Notes under the pieces: generated by a model
Told to the model about the DNA's origin: nothing
Database searches by the model: none
The model's input: the letters and a program-made list of their open reading frames with translations, nothing else
Assembly (NCBI RefSeq): GCF_963169125.1
Contig: NC_084794.1
Location: forward strand, 116,164,358-116,228,357
Direction: 5' to 3'
DNA: 64,000 nt
From: Humulus lupulus
Lineage: Eukaryota; Streptophyta; Magnoliopsida; Rosales; Cannabaceae
Position numbers and translations under genes: made by a program
Part shown: positions 36,711 to 48,208 of the stretch, piece by piece
Numbering within the stretch: position 1 is the stretch's first letter
Layout: every line of letters begins with the position of its first letter

Positions 36711-37757
36711 TTACTGATAAATGTATGTCATCAATTGACCTAACCATTCGTGTTGGATTGGCAAGAGGTCTGCAATATCACAATATTGCTTCTTCCCATC
36801 AAACTGTAAAATTAATAAATATAAATTAATTTTATAGATTATTGATACAAAAATAAGTTATAAAAAATGAACTTACTTTTTCTTTTAAGGTTTTTATTGC
36901 ATTTGATGCCCGAACAAGATCTCTAATGTACTTCAACACATAAAAGCCACATTCATGATTTTATGGTTGTCTTGGACATGAAACATTGAATATCTTTGTA
37001 GGATTGCCGAGTAATTCATTGGAAGAAGCCTTATAATATGCACTATTTAAAAAGAAAGTTAACAAAAGTTATTAAAATGTAGTAACATGTAATAGTTGTT
37101 GCATATTAAGAAATATTTTAAAAAATTTAAAACTTACCTCATTATCATTGAATCAATTTCTTCAGGACATTTGTGTGCTTTCAGTGGATCCAAGAACACG
37201 ATTTTTCCTTTTGGCATAGCAATCACCAACATCCAATGTTCCCTAAAATAAGAAGCGTGTTAAGTAAAATAATTAAATTTTTAATATATGAATAATCAAA
37301 TAAGAAAAGTTTACACTATTTCTTACCGTATGTTCTAAGGTATAAATTATAGTTGACCAACTCTATCCATGGTCATCAACCAATTTGCTAAGTCAATGGT
37401 TGATCATTCTACATCGTTAACATTATTAATGCTAAGACATTCAATGTCAAAAAACTTGTAAAAAACACGCTGATTTGGAAATAGGGACTTCCAAATGCAT
37501 CTGTAAAATTTTCTCAAGTATTAAATATTTTTGAAAAATTTCGGCAGAGTTTCCCCTATAAATAGGACTACCCAAACCTGTAAACATTCAATTTACTATG
37601 AAAATTTGCAACAGATCACAGAGCATTACTCATAACTGATTCTAAATTTCATATCATTCTAAAGAATTAGGTAAAGGGATACCTTAATCCGAATATCATT
37701 GTTGTGCCTCCAATCATATGCAAAGTAGTAACTTATTCCACATCCTCTGAAGTTATA
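36711..37757 (-). pseudogene. Ulp1/C48-type cysteine protease domain of the CACTA protein
   Basis: Minus-strand exons. About 37330-37500 is degenerate. 37141-37240 encodes EHWMLVIAMPKGKIVFLDP, with the catalytic His (HW) and Asp (LDP). 36878-37042 encodes CPRQP, a stop, then NHECGFYVLKYIRD with the catalytic Cys. 36711-36803 encodes CDIADLLPIQHEWL and the C terminus (stop at 36711-36713). The domain order His-Asp-Gln-Cys fits Ulp1-like SUMO protease folds, which many plant transposons carry. The in-frame TAA beside the Gln/Cys region and another in the first exon show decay. Confidence 0.7.
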
Positions 37758-38927
37758 AAGATGTAATGACCCACTAATCTAGACTAATTGGACCATTATC
37801 GAAACTATACATAAAAACTTACATTTTACGAAAATACCATAATTTATTGAGTAACTTGAAAATAAGAGTTATTTACAAAGAAACAGAATACTAAGAAGGA
37901 TTTTGGGATCCCATTGTCTTCAAAACAAAATAAGATTTAAAATAAAAGACATTACATAATAATGCGGAAAATACATGTAAAACCATAAAAAAACATAAAA
38001 GGAGACTACATCCTCGAATCGATAACGCTCGGCCCCTTGACTCCATTCATCATCGATACACATCCTCCCAAGCATCACGAATCTTACCGCCTCTAAGCTT
38101 ATTTTCCTGCACATAAACAGAAAGGAGTGAGCCTAATGCCCAGCAAGGAAAAACCTAACACATAGTCATATACACAATTTCATAAGAAAACATAAAGACT
38201 TAACATAATACATATAACATACACTTATTATAATGGCCATTATTACTTGGGGTCCCATAGACTAAACAAGCATATGCCCATGGGGTTAATGGGGTCCTAC
38301 TAGCTAAGTAGGTCATATGCCCATAACCCATTTGGGGTCTTGTTAGTCATATGGGTCATATGCCCAAGCCTACATACACATATACATATCATAACACTTT
38401 TAATAACATAAACATATAGATAACATAAGCACATAACATATTAATTCTAGCCTATTTTCCTTACCAAAGTTACCGGGATAAAATGGACTGAGTTAGGACT
38501 TTTGGAACACTCCTAAAACCACAATGAACAAGGGTGAGTCTAAAGAAAGGAGATGAAATGAAAGAGAATAGGAAGACTAAACCATTAAACGAAATATATG
38601 CTTACCACCACTTAAGTGCTTAAGAACTTGGATTCCCTAACCAAAAATAAGAATAAGGTTAGGGGACTGAGTAGAAGGTTTTGAGAAAAGAAATAACATA
38701 GAATACAGAAAGGACTAGAGTTTTGGGTTTACCTCAAAGATTGCAAGATCAATCTAACATCCACCGAAATACTATAGCACTCACTTACTTCCCAAGTGTT
38801 TGATAAGCTTATGATGTTTAAGCTTATAGTTTTTCCCCAAACCAAGTGTTTACACTCTCTCACTCACTTAACACTAGCAGCCTCTGAACTTAGAGCAAAT
38901 GGTGAATAATGGCTGGGTACTAGGTCC

Positions 38928-38935
38928 TATTTATA
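38928..38935 (-). promoter_or_regulatory. TATA box in the 3' LTR (same site 46680-46687 in the 5' LTR)
   Basis: Minus-strand CTCTATAAATAGGACC. The 5' LTR copy at 46680-46687 would drive the element RNA. Confidence 0.6.
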
Positions 38936-39117
38936 GAGTTTGGGAATGAAAATATCTTGATTTTACTTGAATAAAAATAATGGCTTTTTAGGTGAAAATC
39001 ATTTGAATAATCGTTCAGCAGAGGCTGAAGACTCGTTCAGAAGATGCTGGACTGTTGAAGGAGTTTGAATGGCTGAAGGGAAAATAATTCAAATGTATTT
39101 GAATTCATGCTGGTGGA

Positions 39118-39245
39118 GGCGATATATCGCCCCCTATAGGCGATATATCGCCTGGACCTTTGTTCCCGAGGCGACCGTGCATCGATTCGTGTTTTCCGTA
39201 TCTACGTGCTGCGACATATCGCCCCCTATAGCTGCGATATATCGG
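39118..39245. repeat. Palindrome cluster GGCGATATATCGCC in the LTR
   Basis: GGCGATATATCGCC at 39118-39131 and 39139-39152, separated by CCCTATA, then two variants (GCGACATATCGCC, GCGATATATCGGC) within the next 90 bp. The same cluster is in the 5' LTR at 46870-46997. It lies about 200 bp downstream, on the + coordinate, of the TATA box, which on the minus strand puts it upstream of the promoter. Confidence 0.85.
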
Positions 39246-39681
39246 CATACGCTGAATATTTAAACACGAATTTACACATTTTTAGCTGAGTTTGAATGGA
39301 GTAAACAGCCTTGACTAAGCCCTCAACGTGCTCAAAGCTGCTGACTGACCCTATACATTCAAACTTTTACCCTTATTTAATTTAATCCTCAAAAATACTA
39401 AATCCTTAATTACCATTCAAAACATGTGCTTAAAATCCTATTGGTTGATGTCTAAACCTTATAATATAATAATATATTCCTTAATATCAGACACATTAAT
39501 CAAACCTTAGGTTATACTTAATATTCTTAAACTATAGGTTAAACTTAGAAAATCTATAAGTACTACTATGAGTGTCCAAATAACTCCCGGTCTGAACCAA
39601 AAATCCAAAGTAACAATGATAACACTAAACATACTATAATACTACTAAACAATTAGCTAAGTAAAGTTCTTGGACTCTACA

Positions 39682-39698
39682 ATTCTCCCCTACTAAAA
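39682..39698 (-). promoter_or_regulatory. Polypurine tract of the intact gypsy
   Basis: Minus-strand AGTAGGGGAGAAT immediately before the 3' LTR; the usual plus-strand DNA primer. Confidence 0.75.
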
Positions 39699-39717
39699 AG
39701 AATTTCGTCCTCGAAAT

Positions 39718-42700
39718 TTACTTACCAAATAACTCCGGATACCGGCTCTGCATGTCCTCTTCCAACTCCCACGTTGCCTCGCGTTCAGAACTATTGCTCC
39801 ATAGGACTTTAACTATAGGAAAGCTCTTGGACCGTAACTGCTTCATCCCCCTATCTAGGATGCTAACCGGTCGTTCCTCGTAACTTAAGTCTTTCTGGAG
39901 TGCTATGGTATCGTACTTGAGGACGTGAGATGGGTCTGACACATACTTGCGTAACATCGAGATGTGGAAGACGTTGTGACTATCGGCTAGTGCTGGCGGT
40001 AGGGCTAGTCTATACGCAACTGGTCCCACTTTGTCCAATATCTCAAAAGGACCTAAGAATCGGGGACTGAGCTTGCCTTTCTTCCCGAACCGCTTGACAC
40101 CCTTCATAGGAGATATCTTCAGGAAGACTTGATCTCCAACTTGGAACTCCACATCACGTCTCTTGGTATCTGCATAGCTTTTCTGTCGGCTTTGAGCAGC
40201 AAGCATACGCTGTCTAATAAGCGTTACTGCTTCTTGAGCTTGCCTAACAGCTTCGGGCCCTAGAAGCTGCCTTTCTCCTACCTCGTCCCAGTGCAACGGT
40301 GATCGGCACCTTCTTCCATATAGCAACTCATAAGGTGCCATCTCGATCGTCGACTGGTAGCTATTGTTGTACGAGAAATCGATCAGCGGTAAGTACTTGT
40401 TCCACGATCCTCCGAAGTCAAGTACACATGCGCGTAGCATATCCTCTAAAATCTGAATCGTACGCTCTGACTGCCCGTCTGTCTGAGGATGGAAAGCTGT
40501 ACTAAGACTTAACTTAGTACCCATGGCTTGCTGTAAGCTTCTCCAAAATCTTGACGTAAACACTGATCCTCTATCTGATACTATCGTCTTGGGGATTCCA
40601 TGCAATCGTACAATCTCTTGGATGTAGATGTCTGCATATTGGTCTGCCGTATAAGAAGTCTTAACAGGCAGAAAATGAGCCGACTTGGTTAGTCTATCTA
40701 TGATTATCCAAGCAGAATCATGCTGCTTATTTGTCTTTGGCAGACCCGTCACGAAGTCCATGGCTATATCGTCCCACTTCCACTCCGGTATGCTAAGCGG
40801 TTGCAATAATCCTGCAGGCCGCTGATGCTCCGCCTTCACTTGCTGGCATACCAGACACTTAGATACATATTCCGCTATGTCCTTCTTCATCCCTGGCCAC
40901 CAATAGACTGCCTTGATGTCATGAGTCATCTTGGTAGACCCTGGATGAACCGAGTATGGGGTGTTGTGCGCTTCTTCTAGGATCGTCTTCTTAATACTTT
41001 GATCGTCTGGCACGCATACCCGATCCTTATATCTCAATAAACCTTGACTGGATATTGAGAAATCTGTAGTCTTGCCTTCTCTGACTGCATCCATGTGCGT
41101 TGCTAGTGAATCATCATGTCTCTGACCATTACGTATGTCTTCTAGCATATTCGATTGGATAGACAAGTTAGCCAACTTGCCTACAACCACTTCTATTCCG
41201 GCACTGATAAGCTCCTGCTGTAGTGGCTTTTCTATTCCGGATAAGGCTGCTAAGTTCCCATAACTTTTTCGGCTAAGTGCATCGGCAACTACGTTTGCCT
41301 TCCCCGGGTGGTATAGGATTTCGCAGTCGTAATCCTTTACTAATTCCAACCACCGGCGCTGCCTCATGTTAAGCTCCTTCTGAGTAAAGAAGTATTTTAA
41401 ACTTTTGTGGTCCGTATAAATCTCGCACCGTTCTCCGTACAGATAATGGCGCCAGATTTTTAACGCAAAGACCACCGCTGCCAACTCCATATCGTGAGTT
41501 GGATAGCGTTGTTCATACTCCTTTAACTGACGTGACGCGTAGGCTATCACCTTGTCATTTTGCATCAGTACGCATCCCAATCCTAACTTTGACGCATCAC
41601 AGTAGACAACGAACTTGTCGTTGGGTGTTGGGACACTAAGTACTGGTGTTGAGCAAAGCTTATCCTTAAGCAACTGGAAGCTTTCCTCACACTTATCATT
41701 CCAGTTAAACTTTTGTTGCTTCCGGGTCAGGTTGGTGAGTGGAGTGGCTATTTTAGAAAAGCCCTCTACAGACTTTCTATAGTAACCTGCTAGCCCTAAG
41801 AAGCTTCTTACTTCCGACGCGTTCTTTGGTCTAGGCCAATCTTTCACGGCCTCTACCTTCGATGGATCTACTGTAACTCCGTCTTTCGATATGATGTGCC
41901 CGAGGAACGCCACTTGTGAGAGCCAAAACTCGCATTTCTTGAACTTCGCGTAGAGTTGGTGCTCCTTCAATCGCGTCAAAATTATCCTCAAGTGTTCCTC
42001 GTGCTCCACTTCATCCTTGGAGTAAATTAAAATGTCGTCGATGAACACAACGACGGATTTATCCAAGTAGTCCTTGAAGACCCTATTCATTAAGTCCATA
42101 AACGCGGCTGGCGCTTTAGTAAGACCAAAAGACATAACCAAGAACTCGTAATGTCCATAACGAGTCCTAAAGGCTGTCTTAGGAATATCTTCCCCCTTTA
42201 CCTTGAGCTGATGATACCCGGACCGTAAATCGATCTTAGAGAATACAGTCGCGCCTCGGAGTTGATCAAACAAATCATCAATCCGAGGTAGCGGGTATTT
42301 GTTCTTAATTGTTACTTTATTCAGCTCACGGTAGTCTATGCACATGCGCATACTTCCGTCCTTCTTCTTCACGAATAGTACCGGAGCTCCCCATGGTGAA
42401 TGGCTTGGCCTAATGAAACCCAAGTCTAGGAGTTCTTGTAGCTGCGTCTTTAACTCCTTGAGTTCCGTAGGTGCCATCCGGTATGGTGCCTTAGAGATAG
42501 GCTCGGTGCCCGGTACTAATTCTATCGTGAAGTCTATTTCTCTAGTTGGTGGCAATCCTGGCAAGTCATCGGGAAATACTTCTGGAAATTCTTGTATGAC
42601 TCGAACATCTCCAACTTTGAGTGATGTCTCCTTCTCCACATTCGTGATGTTGGCTAAGAATGCTTGACATCCTTTCTCCATCATTCTCTGAGCTTTGAGA

Positions 42701-44358
42701 GATGATACTAACAGTGTGCGTAGTCCTGAAGCTTGTCCCATGAAGCACAGTTTCTGGCCGTCAGGAGTATCGAATGTCACCTTCTTGCGTCTGCAGTCGA
42801 TCGTTGCGCCATGCCGTGCTAGCCAATCCATGCCTAGTATGACGTCGAAGTCTTTGATCACCAGCTCTATCAGGTCTCCTTCTAGTTCCTTGTCCTCAAT
42901 CTTGATTGGTACGCCTCGTACAATTCGTGATGATAGAACTACTTTGCCCGAAGGCAACTCGGTTGCAAACCTAGTTCTAAATCTTTCACTAGGTTTGTCT
43001 AGTTTATCTATCATTCCTAACGAAATATACGAATGGGTGGCTCCCGAATCAAATAATACATGACATAATTTATTGAGGATGGAAACCTGACCTGTGACCA
43101 CCTTGTTGCTAGCATCCGCCTCTCCTTGGGTTAAGGCAAAAACCCGAGCAGGAACCATCTTTTCGTCCTTCTTTCCTTCCGGCTTTTGCTGAGGACAGTC
43201 TCTTTTACGATGCCCTTCTTGACCACAGTTGAAACACTCCTTGGTGTTGGCACGGCATTCTCCGGGGTGCTTCTTCTGACATTTGGCACATGGCGGGTAT
43301 TCCACATAGCCCGACCTATTTCCCCCATTATTTGGTCGTGCCCTTTTATTGTTGTCGGCTTGCTTGTTGTCAGGATGCCTTCTCTTCTGTCCGTTACCGT
43401 TATTGTTGGACTGACTGTTGCTGGACTGATTGTTGTTCCGACTGGCCTGAGGTTGGCTCTGCTGCCTAGGTTCCGGCTTGCTGGCTTCTTCTTTGCTCAC
43501 GTTGGCTTGCAACCTTTCTACTTCAATTGCCGTCTCAAGAACGTCGGCATATGAAGTGTTTCCCGGGTTTGCTAGTTTAACCCCCATCTCGATCTTCGGG
43601 CGAAGTCCTCTAACAAACTTGTTCACCCTTAGATAGTCGGTTGGAACCAACTCTGCTGCGAACTTCGCTAAGCGATCGAACTGACGAGCATATTCCGCCA
43701 CTGTTAAATTCCCTTGCTTCAGATTGGTGAACTCCTCAACTCTCGTAGCAAGCACTGCTGAATTGTAGTACTTCTTGTGGAAGAGCTCCACAAATCGGGT
43801 CCACGTCATGGTGGCAGCATCGTGGGATTGCTGGACCAAGTCCCACCATATCCTGGCATCTTTCTTGAGCAAAGATGAGACGCAGGATATGCGGTCTGCA
43901 TTACTAAGGTTCATGTGGGCTAGGATCGGCTCCACATTCCTTAGCCATTCTTCTGCTTCAAAGGGGTCCGTAGTCCCTTCGAAGTTCGGAGCGTGCTGCT
44001 TGCGGAACCTCTCGTACACTGGCTCCATGTGCTGAACAGGATAAGGAGCGTAGTTTGTCATAGGCCATCCCCCATACGGACCAACTTGTTGGGGTGCTGG
44101 GGCCATTGGCTGTGGCTGCGGCTGCGGCTGTGGCGGAGGCTGAGGCTGAGATTGAGCCTGTTGGCGTTGTTGCTGCAGAAGTTCCTCGACTTGCTGTCGT
44201 AGTCTGGCAATCTCTGCAGTGTTGTCAGCTGGCTGTGCCGGTGCGTTGCGGCGAGCAGTAACACGTACTCTCCTTCGGCGAACGGTAGGGACCGCATTGG
44301 TCGCTGGAACATCGTTGGAAGCGTTCCCGTTGGTGCGAGCAGATCTTCGGAGAGACAT
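39718..44358 (-). CDS. Gypsy gag-pol polyprotein, 1546 residues, uninterrupted
   Basis: Single frame. A Q/P-rich N terminus (about 60-90) precedes the gag core (about 115-260, [11 protein letters not shown]). A CCHC knuckle [14 protein letters not shown] is at about 375-388, preceded by a second Cys/His cluster (357-368). The aspartic protease DSGA is at about 437-440. RT has KIDLRSGY at about 708-715 and catalytic FIDD at about 772-775. RNase H acidic residues lie near 921, 958, 983 and 1026. Integrase has an HHCC-like finger (about 1131-1171) and D-D-E at about 1201, 1262 and 1298. A chromodomain-like tail ([20 protein letters not shown]) ends the protein. The start is the first ATG of the frame. 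No stop or frameshift is seen, so all enzymes for transposition may be functional. It splits the CACTA gene. Confidence 0.95.
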   Translation of the reverse strand: MSLRRSARTNGNASNDVPATNAVPTVRRRRVRVTARRNAPAQPADNTAEIARLRQQVEELLQQQRQQAQSQPQPPPQPQPQPQPMAPAPQQVGPYGGWPMTNYAPYPVQHMEPVYERFRKQHAPNFEGTTDPFEAEEWLRNVEPILAHMNLSNADRISCVSSLLKKDARIWWDLVQQSHDAATMTWTRFVELFHKKYYNSAVLATRVEEFTNLKQGNLTVAEYARQFDRLAKFAAELVPTDYLRVNKFVRGLRPKIEMGVKLANPGNTSYADVLETAIEVERLQANVSKEEASKPEPRQQSQPQASRNNNQSSNSQSNNNGNGQKRRHPDNKQADNNKRARPNNGGNRSGYVEYPPCAKCQKKHPGECRANTKECFNCGQEGHRKRDCPQQKPEGKKDEKMVPARVFALTQGEADASNKVVTGQVSILNKLCHVLFDSGATHSYISLGMIDKLDKPSERFRTRFATELPSGKVVLSSRIVRGVPIKIEDKELEGDLIELVIKDFDVILGMDWLARHGATIDCRRKKVTFDTPDGQKLCFMGQASGLRTLLVSSLKAQRMMEKGCQAFLANITNVEKETSLKVGDVRVIQEFPEVFPDDLPGLPPTREIDFTIELVPGTEPISKAPYRMAPTELKELKTQLQELLDLGFIRPSHSPWGAPVLFVKKKDGSMRMCIDYRELNKVTIKNKYPLPRIDDLFDQLRGATVFSKIDLRSGYHQLKVKGEDIPKTAFRTRYGHYEFLVMSFGLTKAPAAFMDLMNRVFKDYLDKSVVVFIDDILIYSKDEVEHEEHLRIILTRLKEHQLYAKFKKCEFWLSQVAFLGHIISKDGVTVDPSKVEAVKDWPRPKNASEVRSFLGLAGYYRKSVEGFSKIATPLTNLTRKQQKFNWNDKCEESFQLLKDKLCSTPVLSVPTPNDKFVVYCDASKLGLGCVLMQNDKVIAYASRQLKEYEQRYPTHDMELAAVVFALKIWRHYLYGERCEIYTDHKSLKYFFTQKELNMRQRRWLELVKDYDCEILYHPGKANVVADALSRKSYGNLAALSGIEKPLQQELISAGIEVVVGKLANLSIQSNMLEDIRNGQRHDDSLATHMDAVREGKTTDFSISSQGLLRYKDRVCVPDDQSIKKTILEEAHNTPYSVHPGSTKMTHDIKAVYWWPGMKKDIAEYVSKCLVCQQVKAEHQRPAGLLQPLSIPEWKWDDIAMDFVTGLPKTNKQHDSAWIIIDRLTKSAHFLPVKTSYTADQYADIYIQEIVRLHGIPKTIVSDRGSVFTSRFWRSLQQAMGTKLSLSTAFHPQTDGQSERTIQILEDMLRACVLDFGGSWNKYLPLIDFSYNNSYQSTIEMAPYELLYGRRCRSPLHWDEVGERQLLGPEAVRQAQEAVTLIRQRMLAAQSRQKSYADTKRRDVEFQVGDQVFLKISPMKGVKRFGKKGKLSPRFLGPFEILDKVGPVAYRLALPPALADSHNVFHISMLRKYVSDPSHVLKYDTIALQKDLSYEERPVSILDRGMKQLRSKSFPIVKVLWSNSSEREATWELEEDMQSRYPELFGK

Positions 44359-44885
44359 CGTAGCAGAGTTCTAACAGTTAAAAGAAACATGTTAGAACTT
44401 TTTCCTAATAGGCTCTAAGGCAAAAACTTATTCTAAAACAAACATATCTCGGACCTATTTATTATGACTTTTTATGAAAAATTATATAGGTCTTTATTTA
44501 TTATTAGAGTGGGTTTCTATACTTAGAAAAACAAGTCATATTTATTTTCTAAGTGTGTTTCTAATCATCCTATATGACTTAATTCTCAGGCTCGAAACTT
44601 ATCTTTGTTCCAAAGTTAACCATATTGAGGGAGGGCTGGGATCAGTAAAATCGTTCCCACTACTAAGGCCCCCTAACTCTCAACAAGGAAACCAGGTTTA
44701 TTGATTCGTATCCACCCTCACCGAACTCAGTCATTATTCATTTTATTTAGTATTTATTATGATTGTGAAAAAAAAATTTCAAACTCACACATGATATTCA
44801 AATAGCATGTTTATTCATTTGGAAAACAATTTCACTTATTACAATCACAACATAAAAGTAAATAAAACAAATAAAAACTACTAAT
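44359..44885 (-). other. Spacer between the extra ORF and gag-pol
   Basis: Minus strand, AT-rich, no long frame. It could hold an intron or a ribosome-shunt region between the two ORFs. I see no clear splice pair that would fuse them. Confidence 0.4.
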
Positions 44886-45374
44886 CTAAAAATCGGGATC
44901 TTCTACATCCGATCCGTCATCTAACATATCATCATCTATAGCCTCATAGTCATCATTATCATGAGCATCAAAATGCCCTCTAGGAAGGTTTGTGAGAATC
45001 CTATTCTTTTGCTCCTTGGTGAATTGAAATTCAAATTTTGCGGTGAACCTAACTAAGAGGAAATAGTATCTCATTGCTAATGGTGATTCATCCTCATCAT
45101 TCATTTCTTCCCATATTTCTTCTAAGGCTGCTATTACAGGATGGAAATCTTTAAACAACCTAATCACTAATACATATTGTTCTGTTGATCTTAGCATTAT
45201 TTGTTTAGCCTCTTGAAGGCCACCTATTGCTTGGTGAAACAAAAGCAACCTTCCTGTAATCCTTTCTAAGGCTCCTACGGTGTTTCTTGGCTCCCTTATT
45301 CTTTTTAAGGCCTTAATGGCTCGGATATCTTGGTAGGTTAAAGCTCCATTCATTTTTAACTGAAACATAAACAC
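44886..45374 (-). CDS. Extra ORF upstream of gag in the intact gypsy, 162 residues
   Basis: The ORF lies in sense orientation between the primer site and gag, in a place usually occupied by untranslated leader. The protein looks helical: basic N-terminal part (DIRAIKALKRIREPRNTVGA), hydrophobic heptad-like middle (FHPVIAALEEIWEEM, YYFLLVRFTAKFEF), then a strongly acidic tail (DNDDYEAIDDDM, DGSDVEDPDF). A second ATG at codon 8 (MNGALTYQD) could be the true start. I recognise no family. Being open in an element with identical LTRs says little by itself about selection, but the length and composition argue against chance. It could be a captured host gene fragment or an element-specific accessory protein. 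Confidence 0.65.
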   Translation of the reverse strand: MFMFQLKMNGALTYQDIRAIKALKRIREPRNTVGALERITGRLLLFHQAIGGLQEAKQIMLRSTEQYVLVIRLFKDFHPVIAALEEIWEEMNDEDESPLAMRYYFLLVRFTAKFEFQFTKEQKNRILTNLPRGHFDAHDNDDYEAIDDDMLDDGSDVEDPDF

Positions 45375-45500
45375 TAAAGTTGTTAGCTATACACATAGAC
45401 AAAGTAACTTGTAACTTGTAACTTAAACACTTACTTGGCGGTCCGATTCGGAGCTTTGAGCATGTGTATCGAGGAGAACTTCATGCGAAGGAACCGTTTT

Positions 45501-45511
45501 CTCTGATACCA
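45501..45511 (-). promoter_or_regulatory. Primer binding site, initiator-Met tRNA type
   Basis: Minus strand TGGTATCAGAG, two bases after the 5' LTR end (CATTACA then GT). It matches the initiator-methionine tRNA 3' end complement. Confidence 0.85.
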
Positions 45512-45513
45512 AC

Positions 45514-47433
45514 TGTAATGACCCACTAATCTAGACTAATTGGACCATTATCGAAACTATACATAAAAACTTACATTTTACGAAAATACCATAATTTATT
45601 GAGTAACTTGAAAATAAGAGTTATTTACAAAGAAACAGAATACTAAGAAGGATTTTGGGATCCCATTGTCTTCAAAACAAAATAAGATTTAAAATAAAAG
45701 ACATTACATAATAATGCGGAAAATACATGTAAAACCATAAAAAAACATAAAAGGAGACTACATCCTCGAATCGATAACGCTCGGCCCCTTGACTCCATTC
45801 ATCATCGATACACATCCTCCCAAGCATCACGAATCTTACCGCCTCTAAGCTTATTTTCCTGCACATAAACAGAAAGGAGTGAGCCTAATGCCCAGCAAGG
45901 AAAAACCTAACACATAGTCATATACACAATTTCATAAGAAAACATAAAGACTTAACATAATACATATAACATACACTTATTATAATGGCCATTATTACTT
46001 GGGGTCCCATAGACTAAACAAGCATATGCCCATGGGGTTAATGGGGTCCTACTAGCTAAGTAGGTCATATGCCCATAACCCATTTGGGGTCTTGTTAGTC
46101 ATATGGGTCATATGCCCAAGCCTACATACACATATACATATCATAACACTTTTAATAACATAAACATATAGATAACATAAGCACATAACATATTAATTCT
46201 AGCCTATTTTCCTTACCAAAGTTACCGGGATAAAATGGACTGAGTTAGGACTTTTGGAACACTCCTAAAACCACAATGAACAAGGGTGAGTCTAAAGAAA
46301 GGAGATGAAATGAAAGAGAATAGGAAGACTAAACCATTAAACGAAATATATGCTTACCACCACTTAAGTGCTTAAGAACTTGGATTCCCTAACCAAAAAT
46401 AAGAATAAGGTTAGGGGACTGAGTAGAAGGTTTTGAGAAAAGAAATAACATAGAATACAGAAAGGACTAGAGTTTTGGGTTTACCTCAAAGATTGCAAGA
46501 TCAATCTAACATCCACCGAAATACTATAGCACTCACTTACTTCCCAAGTGTTTGATAAGCTTATGATGTTTAAGCTTATAGTTTTTCCCCAAACCAAGTG
46601 TTTACACTCTCTCACTCACTTAACACTAGCAGCCTCTGAACTTAGAGCAAATGGTGAATAATGGCTGGGTACTAGGTCCTATTTATAGAGTTTGGGAATG
46701 AAAATATCTTGATTTTACTTGAATAAAAATAATGGCTTTTTAGGTGAAAATCATTTGAATAATCGTTCAGCAGAGGCTGAAGACTCGTTCAGAAGATGCT
46801 GGACTGTTGAAGGAGTTTGAATGGCTGAAGGGAAAATAATTCAAATGTATTTGAATTCATGCTGGTGGAGGCGATATATCGCCCCCTATAGGCGATATAT
46901 CGCCTGGACCTTTGTTCCCGAGGCGACCGTGCATCGATTCGTGTTTTCCGTATCTACGTGCTGCGACATATCGCCCCCTATAGCTGCGATATATCGGCAT
47001 ACGCTGAATATTTAAACACGAATTTACACATTTTTAGCTGAGTTTGAATGGAGTAAACAGCCTTGACTAAGCCCTCAACGTGCTCAAAGCTGCTGACTGA
47101 CCCTATACATTCAAACTTTTACCCTTATTTAATTTAATCCTCAAAAATACTAAATCCTTAATTACCATTCAAAACATGTGCTTAAAATCCTATTGGTTGA
47201 TGTCTAAACCTTATAATATAATAATATATTCCTTAATATCAGACACATTAATCAAACCTTAGGTTATACTTAATATTCTTAAACTATAGGTTAAACTTAG
47301 AAAATCTATAAGTACTACTATGAGTGTCCAAATAACTCCCGGTCTGAACCAAAAATCCAAAGTAACAATGATAACACTAAACATACTATAATACTACTAA
47401 ACAATTAGCTAAGTAAAGTTCTTGGACTCTACA
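45514..47433 (-). repeat. 5' LTR of the intact gypsy
   Basis: Same length and, as far as I compared, same sequence as 37762-39681. Right-side target duplication AAAGA at 47434-47438. Confidence 0.95.
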
Positions 47434-48208
47434 AAAGATTGACCCGCGATTCGTGAATGATGGGTCCACTGGAATTGAGACGACTGTGTTCATTCCCTTA
47501 ACTCTGCAAAATTCTCTCACCATAAACTGAAGGCGAACATGGATGCGATTCATGATGTGATCGGCAAATGGTTGGCCTTCGGTCAAAGTGTTTTCTGGAT
47601 TGACGTGAGACCCAGCTAATAACAGATGTGGGCTAGTCAAAGAATTACGGTTCGTCTTATCCTTGGATGGGCTTTTTGACATAGGAGGTTTCCTTTTTAG
47701 AGGACCCTACGCAACATCAAGTAAAAATAATATTAAAATAATGGACCAACAAATATTTTATTAGGTAACAAATTAAAGAATTCGTTTATACCTAATCAGT
47801 CATAACTAATTCTTTTGGCCAAGGAATGAATACATCATAAGTATCTCGAACATAGCGTATCTCCCCAACAAATCATGGGATTTCAGCATCCTCTTGTAAC
47901 ATTTTGGTGACTCGCACTCTCGCGTATTCGTCTGTCAGTTGAACACCATGAATAGTCAGTGGACCCACCCCATCAATCATAACACCCTCTGCCACCACAT
48001 TATGAATATTATCTAGACAAAGTAACACATCCTGCATGTACGGTGGTCATCCTGCATGTTCGGTGTGTGATATTCTTCGCGTTCTGCTCGTCATCATTGT
48101 CGTGTTCATCCATATCATCTATCCCACCTGCTTGTTTAACTTTTTCCTCCTCTAAAGCTTTAAGTTCTGCTCTAAGCCTCGCAATTTCTGCATCTTTCTT
48201 ACTAACAA
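47434..48208 (-). pseudogene. CACTA protein exons: DUF8039 domain and coiled coil
   Basis: Minus strand. 48208 down to about 48100 encodes a charged helix (KKDAEIARLRAELKALEEEK) and an acidic linker. About 48050-47792 is the DUF8039 domain (NVVAEGVMIDGVG, TIHGVQLTDEYARVRV, FIPWPKELV) with one stop between QEDAEIP and FVGEIRY. 47434-47682 is the next exon (QPFADHIMNRIHVRL, VREFCRVKG), continuing across the gypsy at 37757. Related to the exon at 10542-10934. Confidence 0.7.

Larger units (their letters stand above)
37762..39681 (-). repeat. 3' LTR of the intact gypsy
   Basis: Minus strand TGTAGAGTCCAAG to GGGTCATTACA. It contains a minus-strand TATA box (TATAAATA, 38928-38935) and two perfect 14-bp palindromes (39118-39131, 39139-39152). 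Confidence 0.95.
37762..47433 (-). mobile_element. Intact Ty3/gypsy chromovirus-type retrotransposon, young
   Basis: Two 1920-bp LTRs (37762-39681 and 45514-47433) at a constant offset of 7752 bp, flanked by a perfect duplication AAAGA (37757-37761 and 47434-47438). Read on the minus strand: 5' LTR, initiator-Met primer site, an extra ORF, an uninterrupted gag-pol ORF, polypurine tract, 3' LTR. I noticed no difference between the LTRs. The C-terminal domain and the single gag-pol frame point to a Tekay/Del-like chromovirus. It is inserted in the CACTA gene just upstream of the Ulp1 exons. Confidence 0.95.

Noticed and set aside
37920..39263. Small open frames in the LTRs of the intact gypsy (repeated at 45672-47015)
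   Set aside because: They lie in LTR DNA, repeat identically in both LTRs, and show no domain.
42338..44202. Several + strand open frames of 60-120 codons
   Set aside because: They are antisense to the intact gag-pol and reflect its codon composition.
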